Shown piece by piece: positions 45,966 through 55,162 of a stretch of 64,000 nt of DNA. The position numbers and the translations under genes are program-made. The stretch covers positions 1 to 64,000 of the forward strand of contig CAYVIB010000028.1 of assembly GCA_964451365.1 (NCBI GenBank). Reading direction: 5' to 3'. The stretch is from CAYVIB01 sp964451365 (GTDB taxonomy: Bacteria; Pseudomonadota; Gammaproteobacteria; Pseudomonadales; Cellvibrionaceae). The notes under the pieces were generated by a model. The model had not been told where the DNA came from, made no database searches, and saw nothing but the letters and a program-made list of their open reading frames with translations. How positions within the stretch are numbered: the first letter of the stretch is position 1; each line of letters starts with the position of its first letter.

Positions 45966-47297
45966 CTATTGATCAGCATTCACCTTCCCGCACTGCTCCT
46001 GAACAAAGCGGGAAAGGCGGGCGACACCCTCAGTTATTTGAAGCTCATCCACATAGCTAAATGACAGTCTGATACTTGTGGAGACTACTTCCTCGATATG
46101 GAAATAACTCATGGGCGTCCATATAACGCCGTGGTTTTGCGCACAGGAAAACAGCTCCTGATCGGATATACTGAACGGTAGCTTCACTGTGATAAAAAAG
46201 CCTCCCTCGGGGGTATTCCACTCAACGCCTCGACACCATTGCGCCTTTCCTGGAAAGTATTGAGCGAGGGACTCAAGCATGACATCCCTATTATGTTTGA
46301 GCTCGACCCGCGGCTTTTGGGTATATTCAACCAAGGAAAAATTCTGATCGATTATCAAGCCTCCAACGATCGCCTGATTTACGGCAGATGAATTTACAGT
46401 CAGGAAACTTTTTATTTTGGAAAGCTCATCGGATAAGTTACAGGGTTTTCCATCCTCGGCAATAACTTTCTGATCGGCAATTAAAAACCCGATTCTTACA
46501 CCAGGATAAATTGATTTTGAGAAGCTTCCCAGGTATATCACATGCTCGCTACCTGGAAGACTTTTAAGACAGCCGGATTTGGAGTCACCGTAGTAGAAAT
46601 AATTGTAAGCGTGATCTTCCAGCACCATTACGCCGAGCTCCCGAGTCACATCAAGCAACTGTCGCCTCCTTTCAACGCTCGAGGTAAATCCCGTGGGGTT
46701 GGAAAAATCCGGTGATACATACAGCAGCCGGGGAATTTTATTGGCCTTTCCCAGCTTGGCCACCTCATCCGCCAAGGCCTCCACCACGATGCCATTTTCA
46801 TCGGTTGGCACCCCCACAACTTCAATCCCGAAAATTTTCGCTGCCCCAACAACCCCCACGTACGCCGGATCTTCCACCAAAACAACTTCACCAGGGTTTC
46901 CCGCCAGTGCCAGCAGGCACAAACACATTGCTTCCTGGCAACCAACTGTGACAACAATGCTATCCGGGTCAGCAACAATTCCCTCGTCATTCGCGACCAA
47001 CTTACAAACAAGATCCCCTATCACTCCTTTTGTATTCCCATACTGCCCGAGAAAGGAATAATCCTGGTTTACATACTCCAGATATCTATTGATGCAATTA
47101 AAGGATTTCTCCACATCAAAGTGTTTTTCAAGCGGTCGACCGGGAGCGAAGGAAATCGCATCCGGATAACGACCGACTATCTCGTTTAAAAAGTTCATGA
47201 CCCCCAGCTTGGGATCATTCAGACCTTTGTTTAGACGCTCCAATGGCAGCATAAATTCAGAACCGTTATGTATGCAAACTTTATTATTACTCTTCAC
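45966..47297 (-). CDS. hpgT: PLP aminotransferase, 4-hydroxyphenylglycine aminotransferase (HpgT)-like
   Basis: Fold-type I aminotransferase of about 443 aa without an N-terminal DNA-binding domain. Features: VTVGCQEAM (cofactor phosphate region), PDFSNPTG, LEDHAYNYF, and the PLP lysine in YLGSFSKSIYPGVRIGF. The strings GCQEAM, DPAYVG..GAA and DELSKIKSFLTVN closely resemble what I recall of HpgT from glycopeptide and CDA clusters. The expected reaction transfers an amino group, often from tyrosine, to 4-hydroxybenzoylformate, giving Hpg and regenerating hydroxyphenylpyruvate. Start choice: GTG 47297 has GGAAG just upstream; ATG 47252, beginning MLPLERL, is the alternative and aligns better with family N-termini. 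An in-frame ORF extends to 47351. Confidence 0.85.
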   Translation of the reverse strand: MKSNNKVCIHNGSEFMLPLERLNKGLNDPKLGVMNFLNEIVGRYPDAISFAPGRPLEKHFDVEKSFNCINRYLEYVNQDYSFLGQYGNTKGVIGDLVCKLVANDEGIVADPDSIVVTVGCQEAMCLCLLALAGNPGEVVLVEDPAYVGVVGAAKIFGIEVVGVPTDENGIVVEALADEVAKLGKANKIPRLLYVSPDFSNPTGFTSSVERRRQLLDVTRELGVMVLEDHAYNYFYYGDSKSGCLKSLPGSEHVIYLGSFSKSIYPGVRIGFLIADQKVIAEDGKPCNLSDELSKIKSFLTVNSSAVNQAIVGGLIIDQNFSLVEYTQKPRVELKHNRDVMLESLAQYFPGKAQWCRGVEWNTPEGGFFITVKLPFSISDQELFSCAQNHGVIWTPMSYFHIEEVVSTSIRLSFSYVDELQITEGVARLSRFVQEQCGKVNADQ

Positions 47298-47351
47298 TAT
47301 ACTTCCAGGCCGTCGAAAACTCCCGCTTTTCGATGGCCTGATCCAATACAA

Positions 47352-47744
47352 GGTGTACCGACAAATCGAAGACTGTTAAATCGGTATTTCGATTCCATAT
47401 GAAGCATTTATACCTGATAGCCGATGGCTACAACTCTCCTCCAAGCGAAGCTGATAGCTTTGCGCCATTTAAAACGCACTATAAAGTGCGTTATTTGTTT
47501 ATGTTTAGAGAGAGAAGTATGGCGGAACCGCAGCCAGAGCAACCAGAAACAACTATTAACGCATTGACATAATCATTCCATGACGGGAAACAACATGATC
47601 TTACCTTCTGGAATCGCGTCCCTTCCGATCATGCCGCTATCGTTTTTTGCGCTAAAAACAGTCGGGAAAAAAATGCCCCACTTGACTTCAAGCGTTTTAA
47701 TTTTCTTCTAAAGAAATAGGTAAGGTTCATATTCATATCTCCAA
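47352..47744. other. Intergenic gap between the HpgT-like and VOC genes
   Basis: About 390-450 nt without a supportable gene. It contains the hairpin at 47473-47492. The gap separates the VOC gene from the rest of the minus-strand operon, so the aminotransferase may have its own promoter here. I could not recognise a convincing -35/-10 pair. Confidence 0.5.
47473..47492. terminator. Perfect 8-bp hairpin, possible attenuator or operator
   Basis: AACGCACT-ATAA-AGTGCGTT, an exact 8-bp inverted repeat. On the minus strand it is followed by TTTAAAT and on the plus strand by ATTTGTTT, so it could act as a weak terminator after the VOC gene or as a protein-binding dyad. Short T-runs make termination uncertain. 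Confidence 0.35.
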
Positions 47745-48242
47745 CTAATAAGCCTCACTGGCTTCCAACTGCTGAAAAAGCTGCTGTATATTTGCAGGAT
47801 CAAACCCTTTCGTTTTCGTGGAGCGTTGAATAAACTCGAACATCATTCCTGAATTTTCATCCCTTTGGGTAAACCGCTGGATGAGGCCGTCGGCGCGTAT
47901 AATACTGGTGGCAAACTTGACTCCAGACTGACTCAATGTTTCGGTTAATGACTCCACGTCGTCCACTTCTATTGCAACGTGTTGCACGCCGGAGCCATAC
48001 CTTTCAATATAACGGCTAACCTGCGACTGGGGGTCCGTCCCCTGGACCAGCACTATGGAGAATCCGCCCGCCTCCAGCTCCGCGGATTTCATGCCTGAAA
48101 AAGCGCCCCTAACCTCGCGTCGCTTCATCAGGGTGAAGCCAAAAACATCTTCATATAACGTTAACGCGGCCTCCAGGTCTTTTACAGCTATGGCAATATG
48201 ATCTATCCGTGTGTCTTTAGTTAGATATTTTTTTATGCTCAT
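47745..48242 (-). CDS. Single-domain VOC dioxygenase, hydroxymandelate synthase / HPPD C-terminal-like
   Basis: Protein of 165 aa, about half the usual 350-380 aa of 4-hydroxymandelate synthase (HmaS) or hydroxyphenylpyruvate dioxygenase. It aligns with the catalytic C-terminal half of those enzymes and keeps all three presumed metal ligands: His15 (RIDHIAIAV), His88 (GVQHVAIEV) and Glu136 (MMFEFIQR). The C-terminal GFDPANIQQLFQQLE resembles the HPPD tail helix. Context (HpgT-like and Hmo-like genes downstream) suggests conversion of 4-hydroxyphenylpyruvate to 4-hydroxymandelate. A lone VOC protein of epimerase or resistance type is the alternative. ATG 48242 has a clear AGAGGAAAG ribosome site. 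Confidence 0.8.
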   Translation of the reverse strand: MSIKKYLTKDTRIDHIAIAVKDLEAALTLYEDVFGFTLMKRREVRGAFSGMKSAELEAGGFSIVLVQGTDPQSQVSRYIERYGSGVQHVAIEVDDVESLTETLSQSGVKFATSIIRADGLIQRFTQRDENSGMMFEFIQRSTKTKGFDPANIQQLFQQLEASEAY

Positions 48243-49993
48243 ATGCTTTCCTCTGGCTAGGCTCTATACAAATAGAAGATGAATTTTATTGTTTTCGTTG
48301 CTAGGCTATTTATTTTATCTCTACAGCCAACGCAGATTTTGATTTTTCCAACTCCACTTAAAAGTGAATAAATATATACAGCTCAGCCACAATCGCTCGA
48401 AGGCAGTTCAAACCACGGTTAAAAGCCGAATCCGTACACTCATTATCAGGTTCACGATATTCGCTTTTAATTAATTTCATTTCCCAGCATGCGGAGTGTT
48501 TACCTGCCGCTTGCTTGTGCATGGAATAATACTTGTGTACTCGCGCGGAAGACAACAAGTGTCGCATCTTTTAAGCCAAAGATACGTGATCCTAACCGCA
48601 AAAAGAAGTGCGGAATTCAGGCGAAACCGTAGCAGCTTTCCTGAGCGTGGCAGCGTTTTTCAGCCTGTGGTTTTTGGATCTGTAGAGTTACATTCGCCTG
48701 CCAGGCAAGATACTAATCAAGAGAAAGCATCTCTTTACGTTTGGGTATTCGTAGGAACCGGATAAACGTAGATAGCCCGGACCGTCTGTTGCTATTAATT
48801 TATGGCTTTTGAAAAAGCGATCCCAAAAAGACCATAACAGAATATCCATCAACAAACCCAAGGTTAATTTTCGATGACTTTCGCTTCCAGTTAAAATGCC
48901 AGCCTACCGTAACCGTTTTCATCAACCGCCACACGGTGGATTGTGATCCCGGTAGCAATATTTTCAGCACCAAAACCCATATCTGTAAGGCCCATTCTTT
49001 AAAACAACTGTGCTACAAAACGCCTCCCATTTTTCCGACACCATTGTTTGATGCAATGCATCATTTATGACAAAGAAGGCAGGCAATCAGGGCGTCGTTT
49101 TCTTGGTAATGGCGCTTTTTGTAACATTAAGTTCGTTAAGCAACTCAACATAGTTGCGTTTAGCGATTATTATCCGAATTGTCGGTTGCACAAAATCCTT
49201 GTCTTCTTTAATGTTCCTTATCTTCAGCTATCACACCCAACTTATGCATTTATTCTTCTCTTTATCTGACCTTTGAATACAAACGTCCACTCGATAAAGT
49301 TGCCCTTCGACAATTCATCAGACTATATCGATATCACTTAAGATTTGATCAGGGTAATTGCCTGGTTTCCATCGACTTTGTCGACACCGGCCAGGAATTT
49401 CGGAGCGCCGAATCCTTCACGCCTAAAGCCTTTTGTTTAGTGGTTATATTATGTGTCTGTTTTTTTGTCTGTAATAGCGGCCACTTTTCGCGATTAGCCG
49501 CTACTTATTTCATAGTACCACGGTTTATTTGCAACTGAAAAGCAGTATATTTGCAATACGGTTGCAAAAATTGTCTTCACCAGATAATTTTATGGTGGGA
49601 TTCACAAAATTAATTGCGTGCCAGCGACATTGAATACATTAACTGCGCGACAAACGGAATTAGTGGAGCATTTACACTTTCTCGCCGGGCTTTAAATAAC
49701 TTGAAACCGCGAAAGAAGGGAAACTTCCGCTAAATTGTCTGCCAGACTATAAGCACATCTTCGGCTTTTCGTTCAGGACTTCAGGCTCATCGGGGAAATT
49801 TAATGTTTCACCTCTTTTGGCAACGAAGCGCAGGCGAAGTATATTGGAGTACCGTGTCGGTTCAATCATTTATTGAATCGCAACTGTGCTAAAATTTTAT
49901 CGTTTTTTAATAACCTCCATTTAAAACAAAAAAAATAATCCTATAGTTTTGCTTTGGCTGCAAGACAGGTCATACAAAGGTACCAATTATTAT
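48243..49993. other. 1.75-kb AT-rich gene-poor gap at the cluster edge
   Basis: No ORF here has a recognisable product. Short reading frames (48358-48567 minus, 48496-48765 plus, 49048-49269 plus) have implausible compositions. The operon promoter for the minus-strand cluster and the thioesterase promoter must lie at its two ends. Direct copies of GCTAGGCT occur at 48256-48263 and 48300-48307, spaced 44 nt (about four helical turns), just upstream of the VOC start. No tRNA, integrase or IS ends were recognised. Confidence 0.5.
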
Positions 49994-50794
49994 ATGCGTC
50001 CGTCGTCCCTGATTTATTTTCCCAAAATAAAACCGAACGCTTCGTTACGGCTCTTCTGCTTCCCTTACGCTGGCGGAAGTTCGGCGACGTATATGCCATG
50101 GAGCAATTTACTGCCTCCCGACGTCGAGCTTGCCGTAATTCAAATGCCCGGCAGAGGCGCACGGTTGGCTGAGACTCCCTATCAAACGATGAACGAACTG
50201 GTGCAAGATTTATTGGCGGCTTTTGAAGGAGTCAGGCATAAGCCATTTATTTTTTATGGCCATAGTATGGGCGCTCGAGTCGCATATGAATTAATGCTTA
50301 AGTTGTACCGGTTTCACTATCATCTTCCTGTACATTTTATTGCTTCCGGAAGCGTGGCCCCCTTTGTCCCCCGGGAAGAGCAAACCTATCACCTGCCCGA
50401 TGATCAGTTTATTGAGAAGCTAGCCACACTTAACGGCACACCCAAGGAAGTGCTGGCAAATCCCGAATTAATGCAATTGATGCTTCCTGCTTTAAGAGCC
50501 GATTTCAAAATTATAGATACCTATTGCAACAAGAATAAACTGGTTACTCCAACCAGGTTGACCGTGTTGGCGGGAGATCAAGATAACGAGGTGGAGCAGG
50601 AAGAGCTGGAAGGATGGTTTCAGTTGTTTGAATCCAACACGGGCATAAACTGGATTTCCGGAGACCACTTCTTCGTTGATAAAAACAGGGACGATACCTT
50701 GAACGTTGTAAATAGGGTAATCCAGTCACACATTGGGAGGCTTTCAACTCCCAAATCGGTAGCACAGCCACCAGGTATCAATTCCAGCCGATAA
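49994..50794 (+). CDS. Type II thioesterase (GrsT/TEII-like alpha/beta hydrolase)
   Basis: Protein of 266 aa. It has the typical TEII opening LRLFCFPYAGGSS, nucleophile motif GHSMG (Ser91), acid near Asp195 in LAGDQD and His225 in SGDHFF, which is a complete triad. Type II thioesterases hydrolyse misprimed or stalled groups from carrier-protein phosphopantetheine arms and keep NRPS lines running. It is on the opposite strand from the NRPS genes and 1.75 kb away, so it is expressed from its own promoter. I chose ATG 49994 (AAAGG about 12 nt upstream); a TTG at 49949 is in frame. The protein starts with no signal peptide, consistent with the cytoplasm. Confidence 0.92.
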   Translation: MRPSSLIYFPKIKPNASLRLFCFPYAGGSSATYMPWSNLLPPDVELAVIQMPGRGARLAETPYQTMNELVQDLLAAFEGVRHKPFIFYGHSMGARVAYELMLKLYRFHYHLPVHFIASGSVAPFVPREEQTYHLPDDQFIEKLATLNGTPKEVLANPELMQLMLPALRADFKIIDTYCNKNKLVTPTRLTVLAGDQDNEVEQEELEGWFQLFESNTGINWISGDHFFVDKNRDDTLNVVNRVIQSHIGRLSTPKSVAQPPGINSSR

Positions 50795-51293
50795 TAGGTT
50801 TCCACCCCGAGAATCCCGATTAACTTTCCCTGGCTACCTGTTTAACACAGCGAAAGTTCTGTGCCACTCCTATCGACCAGGCACACGCCCATTTTTCCGA
50901 GCGCCCACTCAAAAAGTTGACTTTACCCCCTGTGTCGTCGGAGAACCCGATTATTACAATAACTTCATGTACGGCCATCGCTCAAACAAACAGATACCGG
51001 TATGCTGTGTCCTCTCGACGATATACGTCCGACCATACCGGAGCCAACCAAAATACCATCACCTTTCAGTATGTGTATGAAATGGCTGACGGTACCGTTT
51101 CCAACGGTGAAGTGACACTCGAAGTGAGATCACTTAATTTCTCCTTAAGCGATCCATGGTTTACGAAAATCATGGCTCGATAGGCTCACAAATCCGCGCC
51201 GCATATCTTATTTGGGATATGCGGGCACTTAAAACAACATGCTAAGCTCCCGGCATCCGCGCAGCCGCGCTTCACAGTTAAAGGAGTATCCCT
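50795..51293. other. Gap, with a possible decayed Ig-like fragment
   Basis: No convincing gene. A TTG-initiated frame at 50917-51183 ends in a stretch (ITFQYVYEMADGTVSNGEV) that resembles one strand pair of a bacterial Ig/cadherin-like repeat. It has no ribosome site and no complete domain, so it may be a remnant of sequence related to the next gene. Confidence 0.3.
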
Positions 51294-53345
51294 GTGTTTG
51301 TCACTTCTCCCTCCAAATGGGTCATCCTGGCCTTTTCATTCGCCTTGCTCGCCGCCTGCGGTGGTGGCGGCGGTGGATCGTCCGCACCGAACACCCCGGA
51401 CGAGCCCAATGACTCCAATAATCCGCCACAGCAGAAACCAGTCGCCGGACTCGGTTTTGATAGCACTGCCAGTGACATTGCGCTTGTCGTGTTGCCGGAT
51501 GAAAATAGTGACTCCACCTTGGTATTGATGCGCAATGCCGGTGCGGAACGTGTTGTATTCGTATTGCAGGACGGCACCGTCATTGAAGCCGAACAGAATG
51601 GCGATGGACAGCTTGGTTTGCTGCGAATCGGCGAGCACGAGTTTGTCTTCACCGACTATACCGAGACGACGGTGACGGTTAACTATCTTGCACCAGGTGG
51701 CGCTGTAGTTTCGGAAGTGATTGACCGCGCTACCGGCGACGCGGCGACCATGACCAGCCAGGCAAGCCTGATGAAGCCGATGGCCGACCAAACCCTCTCC
51801 GAATATTTGGACGAAAAAACCAAAGACACTTTGGCATGGCTACAGGATCCCGGTAATCAATACCTTCCTCTGCTTATCCTGCGCTCGGCGGGTGAAACGG
51901 TCGCAAATTTGTATGAATCCGCCCGGGCACGCCTGGAGAGCGTTCTTGAAAGCACTTCTGAAATGGTATCCGTGGTGCACAACGAATTGGCCTGCGATAT
52001 CGCTCCGGATACATGCGCAGTGCAAATAGCCGGGAATATTACGACCGTGATGCAGGAGCTGGAATCGCTTGATCCTTCGGCACAAACCACGGCAGGCCTG
52101 GATGTTACGGCCAATGGTATTCAGCCTCGTCGCGACGAGTGGGAAAGTGAAAGCAACCTGGACTTTACCATGGTGGACGTGCCTTGTAGTGAATCGGTAT
52201 TTGCCGATATGAACCCCGACTGCCCGCAATATGTTCCACCGGTGACCGATCCGACAAATCCAGGTGAGGACGATCCCCTGAGTGCAAGCGATTCCATTTT
52301 GCATACTCCCGTTAATACCGCTCTGACCGGAGAACTCTCGGCATCCGGCGCAACGGCGTATCAACTTCAATCCCAGCCAGCTAACGGCTCTGTCACAATA
52401 AATCAGGCAATGGGCGGCTTCACCTACACACCGGACACCGACTATACCGGTGTCGACAGTTTCACCTTCGTCGCCAGTAATGGGGACAAGACCTCTCGAG
52501 AGGCCACGATAACGATTGAAGTGGGAGAGCTGGAGCGTCAGGCATTTAACAGCTCTATCTCTACCGCAAGCAACACACCGGTTTCTTCCAACTTTCAGCA
52601 TGTCGGGGCAACTTATTTCCGGGTGGTGCAACAACCCATGAACGGCACACTGACGGCATTGGATTTAACCGAGGGTACATTTACCTATACTCCCAACAAC
52701 GGATTTACCGGAACCGATGAAATTCATTTCGTTGCAGCTGGCGCGTCCGGCGATTCAGAACCCGCTATCGTGACCATAAATGTGGGAAGCGCGGGCGCCG
52801 ATTGTGAACACTCAATCCTGACTGACGGCACCTCCATGTACCGCTGTGAAGATTATATCGAATACTGGTGGGGCAACCTGGAATACGGCGGCTTTACCAG
52901 AACGGAGGACAGCACGCTCGGACAGTTCGGCAACTCCTGGTATATTCAGATTGAGGACGGCGAAATAAGCGTATATAGCGTCGACAACAATATTTATGAA
53001 AATGGGCAGCTTACCTATATAGAAGAGTACAGTCTCAGTGTGGCGGAAACCAGCACACATAACGAGATGGATCACCGCGTTGAAGTCCGTACTTACGAAG
53101 GGAGCACACGAACAAGCACAACCAGGACTGTTATTGACTGTAGCAACTACGAAATTCGGCGCCGTGTATTTGAAGGGCAATTCTCCTATACGCCGGTGGA
53201 GGATGAAACATTCGACACCCGTGAGATTTGTCCCACAGTGGAAGACGCCAAAGCATTAGCCGGTTCGGTAATGGATAACGCCGCCATGTCAATTTCTTAC
53301 GTAACCAGCTCACCTGCTTACACAATGGCGACACAGGCTCCTTAA
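51294..53345 (+). CDS. Large lipoprotein with Ig/cadherin-like repeats
   Basis: Protein of 683 aa. It has a lipoprotein signal peptide with lipobox LLAAC followed by a glycine run and a Ser/Pro/Asn-rich linker, so it should be lipid-anchored in the envelope. The N-terminal 300 residues match nothing I recognise. Two consecutive repeats follow near residues 335-415 and 420-500, each ending in a strand pattern like GFTYTPDTDYTGVDSFTF or GTFTYTPNNGFTGTDEIHF, typical of bacterial Ig/cadherin-like domains in surface proteins. The C-terminal 180 residues are Cys-containing and unassigned. GTG start with AAGGAG 7 nt upstream. It is probably an adhesion or polymer-binding surface protein; function unknown. 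Confidence 0.85.
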   Translation: MFVTSPSKWVILAFSFALLAACGGGGGGSSAPNTPDEPNDSNNPPQQKPVAGLGFDSTASDIALVVLPDENSDSTLVLMRNAGAERVVFVLQDGTVIEAEQNGDGQLGLLRIGEHEFVFTDYTETTVTVNYLAPGGAVVSEVIDRATGDAATMTSQASLMKPMADQTLSEYLDEKTKDTLAWLQDPGNQYLPLLILRSAGETVANLYESARARLESVLESTSEMVSVVHNELACDIAPDTCAVQIAGNITTVMQELESLDPSAQTTAGLDVTANGIQPRRDEWESESNLDFTMVDVPCSESVFADMNPDCPQYVPPVTDPTNPGEDDPLSASDSILHTPVNTALTGELSASGATAYQLQSQPANGSVTINQAMGGFTYTPDTDYTGVDSFTFVASNGDKTSREATITIEVGELERQAFNSSISTASNTPVSSNFQHVGATYFRVVQQPMNGTLTALDLTEGTFTYTPNNGFTGTDEIHFVAAGASGDSEPAIVTINVGSAGADCEHSILTDGTSMYRCEDYIEYWWGNLEYGGFTRTEDSTLGQFGNSWYIQIEDGEISVYSVDNNIYENGQLTYIEEYSLSVAETSTHNEMDHRVEVRTYEGSTRTSTTRTVIDCSNYEIRRRVFEGQFSYTPVEDETFDTREICPTVEDAKALAGSVMDNAAMSISYVTSSPAYTMATQAP

Positions 53346-53383
53346 CGACGACGAAAATAAATCGAAGTCACTATGGCATACAC

Positions 53384-53408
53384 CGGACATGGATGTCCGT
53401 TTCTTTTG
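53384..53408 (+). terminator. Rho-independent terminator after the Ig-like lipoprotein
   Basis: CGGACA-TGGA-TGTCCG stem-loop followed by TTTCTTTT, starting 38 nt after the lipoprotein stop codon. Confidence 0.7.
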
Positions 53409-53875
53409 CCCGGTTCCCTTGTCTAAAATGACAAAGTGAATTAGCCGCAATCAAGGAAATTTAAACGTCAACCCATCACTATAGGGGATAGTGCCGGAAA
53501 ATATTAATTTGTACTAAACAATCCTTTTATTGCAACTTTCTTCGCGCTGCTAATCCCAAAAATAATAGACTTGCCGCAGCAACCAGGCTTTTTTACAAAA
53601 ATCAGAAGCGCCAAATTTTGGACTAATAACCCCGACCTTCCAGCCTTGTGTTTTCTCAGGTGGCATAAATTCGCGCAAAGCGACGCCATTGGCTGGATAA
53701 TTCCCAACTCGACGTCGGCAAACGAAGGAAATCTTGACGACTACCTGGAAAGCATCAGTATGATTGAAAGCGCCTTCGGCCAGGGCATTCTGGTGCCTTC
53801 CAGCTTTAAGTACATGGTGCCGACCAGATCCTGGAGTATTCCGTCCGGATGTGATTTTAGTTAAGACTGGCCAGG

Positions 53876-53901
53876 AAAGCCCCGGTATAGCGGGGCTTTT
53901 T
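53876..53901. terminator. Strong, probably bidirectional terminator
   Basis: Perfect 9-bp stem AAAGCCCCG / CGGGGCTTT with a 6-nt loop, followed on the plus strand by further Ts. It lies 28 nt past the stop of the minus-strand gene at 53929-54318, which it probably terminates. Confidence 0.75.
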
Positions 53902-53928
53902 CGATCTTGGGAAAGGCATATTCCAACA

Positions 53929-54318
53929 CTAACTCACATTGGAGTCATTTCGTGTCCCGTACATCAATGCGCCAAGCACAAGAAACACCACCAGAATAAG
54001 AAGGTACTGGAAGATACCGCTGGAACTGTTTTGCTCTGCTCCTACGACCTGATTTCCGCCGTTGTCGTTACCTTGTGATGCGTCTTCGTTCGCCAGGATG
54101 GTGTCGGATTGTGCCTGGACAGCCGGTTGCGAGAAATCATTTTCCAGGGGCACCTCCGATTCCGCCATATTAACACCTGTCTCCGAATCCATAACCTCAA
54201 GCGCTGGAGAGATTTGATCGACTGAATGGTCGGAAACATCATTCTGCGCATGAACGAAACACGTGAAAAAAAAGCCCAGCGCCAGACCGGATGTTTTTAG
54301 CCAAGGGAAAACATTCAT
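53929..54318 (-). CDS. Small exported protein with C-terminal membrane anchor, unknown
   Basis: Protein of 129 aa. An N-terminal signal peptide (MNVFPWLKTSGLALGFFF...HA) is followed by an acidic, low-complexity Asp/Glu/Ser/Gln-rich region and one hydrophobic helix near the C-terminus (YLLILVVFLVLGALMYG), then a short polar tail. It would be a periplasmic stalk anchored in the inner membrane. I do not recognise a family. ATG 54318 is preferred over an in-frame start at 54354 because it places the signal peptide at the N-terminus. Confidence 0.6.
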   Translation of the reverse strand: MNVFPWLKTSGLALGFFFTCFVHAQNDVSDHSVDQISPALEVMDSETGVNMAESEVPLENDFSQPAVQAQSDTILANEDASQGNDNGGNQVVGAEQNSSSGIFQYLLILVVFLVLGALMYGTRNDSNVS

Positions 54319-54638
54319 CAGACTTCTCTTTATTATTATGTGAAATAGCGCCAATTTCTTTCTCGCGGAAAGCCATCTTCCAGGCCATTATACACTGGTG
54401 CGGTGCACCATACATTGCGCGAACAGTTAACCTTTTCGCAAATACACTCATCCGCATGAACGACATAATCTACCGCACAACTTAAACACCCGGTTTTGCG
54501 ACTTCCCCAGCCTGCCCCGAACAACCGTTTCAAGATAAAAGGTTACTATTAATCTGGCATCCAAAAAAACAAACTCTGAGCGCTGAAATAAAAAAACGGG
54601 CAATTATCCTTCACGGACTCTTTTTGCAGTCAGAATTC
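54319..54638. other. Gap between two small minus-strand envelope genes
   Basis: About 320 nt with no supportable gene. It has a short perfect dyad TGGTGC-GGT-GCACCA near 54399-54413 and a T-rich stretch on the minus strand downstream of the lipoprotein stop, but no clear terminator. Confidence 0.4.
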
Positions 54639-54995
54639 CTACAGGATTTCAATCTCGGAAATGCGATAAATTTGATGGAACCCCGATGACTCTTCATCGT
54701 GGCTGAAAATAATAACTTTCGTTTTATCTTCGAAAGGCTTTTCGATATCGATTCCCGCTTCACGGGCAACCTCTTTTTTCACTCGAATATCCACGCTGTA
54801 GGGACCCACCTGGAAAGTACCGGACAGGTCGTCGGCACCGCCGTCCGCTTCAAGTGTTAAAATTCCTTCACCGGTGGTGGGCAGCGTGGTCAAATCCACG
54901 ACATAGGGTTCACCGAGGCCTTGCTGTTCCCGCTCATCGGAACAGCCTGAAAAAATCAGGGACAGCGCAATCAGGAAAACAAGCTTTTTCGCCAT
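54639..54995 (-). CDS. Small lipoprotein, unknown function
   Basis: Protein of 118 aa with a short signal peptide and lipobox LIFSGC, predicting a lipid-anchored envelope protein of about 100 mature residues. The rest is soluble, with a VGPYSVDIRVKKEVA stretch and alternating hydrophobic strands. No known family recognised. It stands alone, about 170 nt downstream of the XRE regulator in the same direction. Confidence 0.7.
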   Translation of the reverse strand: MAKKLVFLIALSLIFSGCSDEREQQGLGEPYVVDLTTLPTTGEGILTLEADGGADDLSGTFQVGPYSVDIRVKKEVAREAGIDIEKPFEDKTKVIIFSHDEESSGFHQIYRISEIEIL

Positions 54996-55162
54996 TTCTT
55001 GTACCAGGGGCTAAAACAACAACTGTTCCAGTTTATCGCTTCGGAACGTATTTTCCCTGACCCGGTAGACGTTGCGCGTGTGTACCAGTTCGCGGTAAAT
55101 CAACGTTCAGTTCGTAAAAACAGGGCCGCACCAAAGTCCACGGCCACGGCTGAACTGAGGAT

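Larger units (their letters stand above)
53346..53928. other. Gap with two hairpins and a possible PEP-CTERM-like remnant
   Basis: Contains the terminators at 53384-53408 and 53876-53901. On the minus strand at 53527-53590 a short frame reads LVAAASLLFLGLAARRKLQ-stop, which looks like the hydrophobic helix and Arg-rich end of a PEP-CTERM sorting tail. An in-frame stop lies just upstream, with no PEP motif in any frame, so it would be a decayed tail or coincidence. A plus-strand frame at 53571-53864 ends 12 nt before the second hairpin but has no recognisable content. Confidence 0.3.

Noticed and set aside
49048..49269. Possible small gene in the AT-rich gap
   Set aside because: Composition resembles random translation. 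A minus-strand stretch here reads plausibly (ending LLNELNVTKSAITKKTTP) but has no start or family match.
50917..51183. 88-codon plus-strand frame before the Ig-repeat lipoprotein
   Set aside because: TTG start without a ribosome site and only a partial Ig-like strand pattern; mentioned in the gap entry but not called a gene.
53571..53864. 97-codon plus-strand frame ending just before a terminator
   Set aside because: No recognisable content and no ribosome site; the terminator is better explained by the minus-strand gene at 53929-54318.
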